The translations under genes and the position numbers were made by a program. Positions 58,339 to 64,000 of a stretch of 64,000 bases of DNA are shown one piece after another (positions within the stretch are counted from its first letter, which is position 1; each line of letters starts with the position of its first letter). The stretch comes from Ulota crispa (lineage: Eukaryota; Streptophyta; Bryopsida; Orthotrichales; Orthotrichaceae): NCBI GenBank assembly GCA_963920765.1, contig OY987243.1, positions 13,640,001 through 13,704,000 on the forward strand. Direction: 5' to 3'. The notes beneath the pieces were generated by a model. It ran no database searches and was not told the DNA's origin. It was given only the letters and a program-made list of their open reading frames with translations.

Positions 58339-59263
58339 TTAACCCCTAAAGGACCAAGGCCTTCATTTTGTCAAAAGACACTCAAAATTGCCACTTCTAT
58401 GGCAAAGAGTAAAAAAGTTTGAAAACTAGTCTTCTTGCATAATTGACCATAGGATCTTCTACTAGACTTGTATAAGAATGTGTCATTCAAAACTTAAAAA
58501 CTTTACTAGCACAGATTGCAAGATATTTGAGTTTAAAGTATAAAAAACAAGTTTTTTTGCACCTTGCACGACTAGATTATTTGACTTAAACTTTTTTAAC
58601 TTAAATTTTTTGCACCATGGAGTTTGAGGTTTATTTTTGTATGCTAGGGAATTGAGTTGAGAATCTTTGGAAAAAAACCAAAACAAAAAATACTTAATTT
58701 TCATTTTAAAAAAACATTAGGTAGAAGAAGGTATGAGATTGAACAAAAACTTAAATTGCTAATAACCTTGCAATGGAATTGAAACTCAATAATCCCAATG
58801 GTGAGGTTGTTCTAGAAAGAAAACTTCACCCTCTCCAATAATTTTTTTTGAAAAATGTTAAGTTTCCATTCCAAAATGAACTATAAAAGTTATTTTTTCA
58901 AGAGGATGTTCGAATTGCCCGAAAAACAAGATTGTCCATAACTTTCTCATAACTAGTCCAAATGGAATGAATAAAAGCTTCAGATGTAAACAAAGATATA
59001 ATCTACAAGGGGAATTTTTTTTAAAAAAAAATCAAGTTTTTGTAAACTCATTTTTGTTGCCCGGACCTCCCAAATTTTTGCTTATTTGAGCATAACTTTT
59101 GCTCCTTGGCATTGATTGGAATAAAAATTATATTCCCTCAAAGCTAATGTGTTTTCCTATCCTCAAAAAAAATTTCAAAAAATCAAGACAAAAATTGAGG
59201 CCATAGGTACCTGTCCAAAATTCCATTTGTTCCTTGAACGGACAATGATCTTTTAGGGGTTAA
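58339..59263 (+). mobile_element. TTAA-flanked element D
   Basis: TTAACCCCTAAAGGACCAAGG ... GATCTTTTAGGGGTTAA, 925 bp. Full-length relative of A, B and C. Confidence 0.85.
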
Positions 59264-59756
59264 GATAATTGGACTCCAGGTCAAGCCACATTATAAGAAA
59301 CCGGCGTTTCAAAAAGACATTTTGTAAAAAACAAGTGATGGAAAAATAAATGGCAACATTTGCTTCTTTTTGAAAATATGGATCGTTTGAATTTACTCTC
59401 TTTATTTTTTGACTTGTTTCAAACATGTGATTTTGAGTCTCGTCTATAACCTCTTGCTCTTGAATGGTGGAGAGGGCATCTTTAGTAAAGCAATGCTCGA
59501 AATTTGAAGAAAAGTGGTTGATTGTCCTTCAATTCTTGAAAAATACAATTTATTTTTTCTTCCTTTCCAAACCGGCTGCTTTAGCTTGTGTGGCCCTTGC
59601 ATGAGGAATGAGGGGAGGAGACGAAGTACAACAAAGCTTGGTACATCCATGTCAAGATTATCCATTCTAACAAAGTAAAAATAACATGTGCTATCACAGA
59701 ATAGATATATTCAACTGTGCGCTGCCGTACTCAACAAGCTCAGGTTCAATGTTTGG
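59264..59756. other. Intergenic DNA
   Basis: 59560-59600 (GCTTGTGTGGCCCTTGC) resembles 58290-58310. Otherwise nothing recognised. Confidence 0.35.
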
Positions 59757-59808
59757 AACACCATATTCGTAATTTGAGAAAAACAGGTGTCCTACTTTGT
59801 ACTCCACC

Positions 59809-60730
59809 TTAACCTCTAAAGGGCCAAGCAAAGTTTTCACCGAAAACTCTTCAAAACTGCCATTTTTAGAGCATTAACCAAATTTGAAAACAAAAACATT
59901 TTTATACATATATGATCGTAGAATCTTGTAGAAGAATGGTTTTAGAAGATGTGGAAAAAAACTCAGAGTTTTCCACCACGTGGATTGGAAGTTTGAATGG
60001 TTTGAATATTCAAAAATGTCTTGTGAAAAACCAGACAGCTACCCTTCAGAAGGTGAAATTCCTAAGGAAAAAAGGCCATGTGGGTGGTGCTTCTCTAAAT
60101 TCCTTATTCCACTTAAGTAAAGTACATGTTAAAAAAGTTTCAAATCATTTGGAGTTGTATAACATATGGAAAAAAATTAGTAAGTAAAAAGAAATAGAGA
60201 ATGATTCAAAACTCTAAATTGTTAAGAATTTCATTATGGAAATGAAAAATGCCAATCCCAATGGTTATGATGTTGTCATAAACAATTTACATCCTTTGGT
60301 TTTGTTTTTTTTCCAAAATGTTGAAAATTGAGTAAAATAAAGGATTTCAAAGTTTATTTTGGAGTAGAGAATCCATAACTGCCTGCAAACAAAAAATCCT
60401 CATAACTTTCATCTTGTTGATCAAAATAGAACGAGTCAAAGCTTCCTACTTGCACATAAATCTCCTAAACCAGTTTCAAATTTTTGTTTTTGAAAAAAGT
60501 GATTTTAAAAAATCTGCCCAGGTCGCCAGATGAACGTAAAAAGCAAGATATTAGGCCATAACTTTTTACTCATAATTCAAAATGTCATGAAATTTAGTGC
60601 ATATGAAAGACAAAACTTGTCCCCACATTCTATGAAAATTTCAGCCTAAAATATGAAAAGCTCCAATCACGGATACCTACCCAAAATTGCTATGTTTCTA
60701 AAAAAGGGGGTTTGGTCCTTTAGGAATTAA
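59809..60730 (+). mobile_element. TTAA-flanked element F
   Basis: TTAACCTCTAAAGGGCCAAG ... TGGTCCTTTAGGAATTAA, 922 bp. Complement of element E (20987). Enters Q at CACCTTAA. Confidence 0.85.
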
Positions 60731-60745
60731 ACCCAAAAAGTTACC

Positions 60746-61112
60746 TTAACCCTTAAAGGACGGATGGATCATTGTGGCTTGCCCTGCCCGTAGCACTCTA
60801 TAGTGTTTTGCACATGGGCTCTAGTAGTATTGCTTCAAAATGTTGGAAAAGTCAATAGTGCATGGTGCCCTCATGAAAATTGCAAGAAGGGTAGCTTGGG
60901 AGCTAACACCATGTTTTTGATTCTTATCACAATTTGGTTTACAAAAAAAATGAATGCATCTCAAGAGGTAATTTTTTGTCTTCCATGATGGACCATGTGT
61001 TTCTGGTCACTTCTGAAAAGAAATCAGATGAAAAACAACTTTTTTCTGAATCTTAAAATATTTTTTCAGGGTCGAAGGACATTTTTTGTCCTCCTCAACG
61101 TTCAGGGGTTAA
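60746..61112 (+). mobile_element. TTAA-flanked element G
   Basis: TTAACCCTTAAAGGACGGATG ... GTTCAGGGGTTAA, 367 bp. Complement of 34324-34699. Only 15 bp from element F, in the same Q copy. Confidence 0.8.
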
Positions 61113-61302
61113 ACCAGATTTGAAGGTATCAGATTTATTTTGAGCCACTAAGATTTTTTCCCTCGCATTTTCCTCCTCTCAAATGAGGACACATGTACAA
61201 AAAAATTGTTGAGCTTGGTTTTAGGAGGCCACCTAAAACCTTCATATCAAAATTTGAAAGTCCCAAAATGTACCATTTTTCCCAAATTAACAAATATGAC
61301 AT

Positions 61303-62104
61303 TTTGGGAGAAATTTTAGCTTCACCGGCTGAAATCTAGCATTTCCATGTTTCAACTAGATTTTCACTAACATGCAAAGGTTATTTTCTATTAAATTTCT
61401 AAATTTCTTCTATGAATATACTATATTTGGAATTTTTGGAGAAAATGACTAGTTTTTTTATCCCATAATTTGAGGCTTCAAGCCTTCAATTGGATTTTTT
61501 GCACTTTCAAGGTTTCAACCGGCTACAAATACACTAATCGCTAATTATCCCCAAACCCTGCTCATGTTACTCTGCAAGATTGTACTTGGCAACAACTAGT
61601 ACTGAGGGTGGCTTCACATTATGGCCGCCCAAATCAAGAGGCCATGGGATTGAGTGGCCAAAGAAGTGGGCTAAAATAGGTAATAAAATATTGTTTTTGA
61701 AACCTTTGGTCGCTTTTTGTGTGAAGCCTCAGAAAGTCTAATCCAAAGTCCAAATTCATAACCTTTATTGGATTTATCAAATCTAAAAACCAAGATATTG
61801 TCGGTTCTTAATTACTTTATGAAAAAAATTGACGGCATCTCAAGTCTTAATTCTCAACCATAGTTTGGGTTTCCATTTTTTCTTGACCCAAACTTCTTTC
61901 AAGAGGTTGTTATTTTGGATGAAAAAGTGATATCATGTATTCATGTAGGATTATAAGATGAGGGACTTTGAACTTTGGCCTCTAATGTGAGATCAAAAAA
62001 CCAAAATCTTAGTTTCTTGCAATTTGACTGGTCCACGGCCTCTCGACCTTTGGCATGGTGTGAAGTGGCCTTGACGATGAGTCCCATCTATTGTAGTCGC
62101 TGCG
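61303..62104. other. Intergenic DNA
   Basis: Nothing recognised. Confidence 0.35.
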
Positions 62105-62398
62105 GACAGTAACTCGGACACAAGACCGTGAACTTGGACATAAGACCGTGAACTCGGACACAAGACCGTGAACTTGGACACAAGACTGTGAACTCGGACA
62201 CAAGACCGTGAACTCGGACATAAGACCGTGAACTCGGACACAAGACCGTGAACTCGGACATAAGACCGTGAACTCGAACACAAGACTGTGAACTCGGACA
62301 CAAGACCATGAACCGTGAACTTGGACACAAGACCGTGAACTCGGACACAAGACCGTGAACTCGGACACAAGACCGTGAACTCGGACACAAGACCGTGA
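62105..62398. repeat. 20-bp minisatellite
   Basis: About 14-15 units of GACCGTGAACTCGGACACAA with few substitutions (ACACAA/ACATAA variants). One unit is irregular near 62308. High uniformity suggests recent expansion. Confidence 0.95.
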
Positions 62399-62443
62399 AG
62401 ATGGTACAATTATGCACATCAAAAGACAACAACAACTGTTGTT

Positions 62444-62585
62444 TGTATTCATTAAATTGGGAAAATTTGGATTTTGGGACTCTTGAGTTTTTACATCTTT
62501 AGTGAAGTATTTATTGAATATTCTTTCACTTAAATTTCAAAAGTCCCAAAATCAGATTTTTCTCAAAATTAATGAACACCATGTT
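62444..62585. mobile_element. Small Q-related hairpin
   Basis: GTATTCATTAAATTGGGAAA at the left pairs with TTCTCAAAATTAATGAACACC at the right. GATTTTGGGACTC and AAGTCCCAAAATC also pair. A short derivative of Q. Confidence 0.5.
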
Positions 62586-62612
62586 GGCAACTTTGTTGCT
62601 ACTTACTAGGTC

Positions 62613-62838
62613 ATATAAAGTAGACAAACCCAATGCCATTTGTCCCCTCAATACTGCTCAAATGTACAATAGTAGTTCTTTTTAGAGCTGAAATCCAGGC
62701 ACCTCATAGATGCCCTATTTTAGGTCCTAAAAATAGGGCATCTATGAGGTGCCTAGATTTCAGCTCTAAAAAGAACTACTATTGCACATTTGAGCAATAT
62801 TGAGGGGACAAATGGCATTGGGTTTGTTTACCTTATAT
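62613..62838. repeat. Near-perfect palindrome
   Basis: Arms of about 108 bp (GACAAACCCAATGCCATTTG / its complement) around the loop TTTAGGTCCTAAA, with only a few mismatches. Likely a young hairpin MITE. Flanking duplication is not clear. Confidence 0.85.
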
Positions 62839-62896
62839 TTCATGGCCTGATCCAGCTAGTGTACAAATTGGCGCAGTTTTGATAGTGAAGCCAGAA

Positions 62897-63393
62897 TGCT
62901 GCTTGGAGCATCATCAATGCAACACTAGCACTTGGGCAAGGCTTGGGACAGCAATTTACACAGCTATTTTTTGATTAGTGTATAATTAGAAAATGAGATT
63001 ACTATCATTGGAAGCGTATACAAAAACTCATCAAACAAGTAAAATGACATATGGTATTGGAAATTGGACAAACAAACAAACGCCCATTGAAAAAATAACT
63101 AAAGGACAAACAATACAGCAAACCATGCCTAATAAAGAATAATTAGATAGTGACACTCCAAATTTTCAGAATTTGGAGTGTCACTATTTAATTATTCTTT
63201 ATTAGGCATGGTTTGCGGTGTTGTTTATCCTTTAACTATTTTTTTAATGGACGTTAGTTTGTTTGTCCAATTTCCAGTACCATATGTCATTTTACTTGTT
63301 TGACGAATTATACACTAGTCAGAAAATAACTGTGTTTTTGCCGTCCCAGGCACAGCCCAAATGCCCGTGCTGCATTGATGATGCCCAAAGTAC
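62897..63393. repeat. Large palindrome
   Basis: The inner arms (63033-63165 / 63172-63302) are nearly perfect. Outer arms (GCATCATCAATGCAACAC at the left, TGCATTGATGATGC at the right) are more worn. The left arm has an extra segment at about 62990-63032. Total about 0.5 kb. Confidence 0.8.
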
Positions 63394-63576
63394 GAGTCCA
63401 GGAGTTCTCGATCCAGAGTTCTCCCATGCCATCATCTTAAATTTGCGGTTGCACATTATTTCACAACCATCTTAAACAAACAGAAACTTCTGCATGCTTC
63501 ATGACTTCAGAAGATCTCAAATGAGAAAGGAAACTAGCAAATGTAACGAACGTCACAAGGACTTTGAAGAAGACAC

Positions 63577-63816
63577 TCAGACCTCTAAACCTTTGCTGGT
63601 CGTTGCAAACTTGTGATCGAACTGGCCAGAAGGAACAGCATAAGATTTTTCTGCATGTTGGTGAAACAGCTGCAAGCCTGCAAAGATGAAATCCTGGCAC
63701 ATCTCAATAGAGATTCTTTCTTGGCGGCGTCGAATGATGGCCTCCAGTCCAGCATCGCCGGCCAATAAGTCGGCCACATGCGAGGAGCTTGCCAGCCTGG
63801 TATTCACAACAGCATC
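63577..63816 (-). CDS. Probable terminal exon of an unidentified gene, partial
   Basis: On the minus strand an open frame of about 79 codons runs from an acceptor-like CCTCGTAG to a TGA stop at 63577-63579. It includes SSHVADLLAGDAGLEAIIRR and HQHAEKSYAVPSGQFDHK. Balanced amino-acid composition and higher GC than the surrounding repeats look coding. No family is recognised. An in-frame stop just upstream of the acceptor means the start must lie in another exon, beyond 64000 or across the Q insertion. Alternatively the exon ends at the donor-like AAAG/GTTTAG near 63591 and continues elsewhere. Homology or transcript data would decide. Confidence 0.35.
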   Translation of the reverse strand, partial: DAVVNTRLASSSHVADLLAGDAGLEAIIRRRQERISIEMCQDFIFAGLQLFHQHAEKSYAVPSGQFDHKFATTSKGLEV

Positions 63817-63852
63817 CTACGAGGCGTCTACTAAGCAGCTTACGAAGTTCAC

Positions 63853-64000
63853 GTGGAACACCATATTAGGTAAAGTGGGCAGAAGAGCACATTTTGGGAC
63901 TTTTGAAGGGTTCCTTGAAGGTTTGAGGTGATCACCTCAAACTGAGCTCCAGTATTTTTTTGGCACAAGGAGAAATTTTAGAGGGAAAAAATTATAGTGG
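63853..64000 (-). mobile_element. Q-family element running off the window
   Basis: ACACCATATTAGGTAAAGTG and GATCACCTCAAACTGAGC correspond to the complement of Q (38298-38574, which has GGTGATCACC). The element is cut by the window edge. Confidence 0.65.

Larger units (their letters stand above)
59757..61302 (+). mobile_element. Q-family element split by two TTAA elements
   Basis: Left ACACCATATTCGTAATTTGA, right AAATTAACAAATATGACA. The Q body reads CTCCACC[F]ACCCAAAAAGTTACC[G]ACCAGATTTGAAGG, matching the intact copy at 38298 when the inserts are removed. Confidence 0.8.

Noticed and set aside
62105-62398. Regular array that could be mistaken for a CRISPR
   Set aside because: Units are directly contiguous 20-mers with no variable spacers, and the genome is eukaryotic.
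61993-62452. Long overlapping open frames (115-147 codons) on the minus strand
   Set aside because: They are the 20-bp minisatellite read in all three frames. The same SRSCVRVHG-type repeat appears in each frame, so this is not a protein.

Overview
This window is AT-rich, repeat-dense nuclear DNA of a plant. The evidence is one intact three-exon gene for a plant-type glyoxal/galactose oxidase-like copper radical oxidase with GT-AG introns, a solo LTR with a target duplication, a Stowaway-like element with TA duplications, and CACTA and hAT miniature elements. The species cannot be named. A Tc1-type (not plant-mariner-type) element and many TTAA-targeted elements would be odd for a seed plant, so a non-seed plant is my guess, but this is inference only.

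Layout. 1-9.9 kb: a palindromic element, a tRNA-like/minisatellite patch, a 2.17-kb solo LTR (1766-3931), a hAT MITE with a perfect 8-bp duplication (5269-5739), a Stowaway-like MITE (6037-6468), then AT-rich DNA with nothing recognisable. 9.9-14 kb: a mosaic of abutting TTAA-flanked elements. 15.2-18.8 kb: the gene-rich island, with the oxidase gene on the minus strand (15757-18081) and a tandemly repeated leader. 19-27 kb: further repeats, a decayed Tc1-type transposon (22627-24206) and a foldback element with 21-bp minisatellite arms. 28-34 kb: nested elements. 34-49 kb: more palindromic elements, a long 0.88-kb inverted repeat (35213-36088), a second LTR copy (40406-42538) and a 200-N assembly gap (44301-44500). 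50-61 kb: a second dense zone of TTAA elements and a nested double hairpin (57190-58246). 62-64 kb: a 20-bp minisatellite, two long palindromes, and a likely terminal exon of an unidentified minus-strand gene that runs off the window.

Two groups of repeats dominate. The first is a diverse set of about 19 elements, most near 930 bp, that begin TTAACCCCTAAAGG and end CCTTTAGGGGTTAA. Comparison with unoccupied copies of a host repeat shows insertion exactly at TTAA, the piggyBac signature. No transposase for them is present here. The second is a clan of long-TIR, nearly fully palindromic elements with GGGAA termini and 8-9-bp duplications (Mutator-like), which repeatedly sit in the centres of other palindromes. 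Nothing here looks like a gene cluster or operon. The oxidase gene is the only confidently functional locus.
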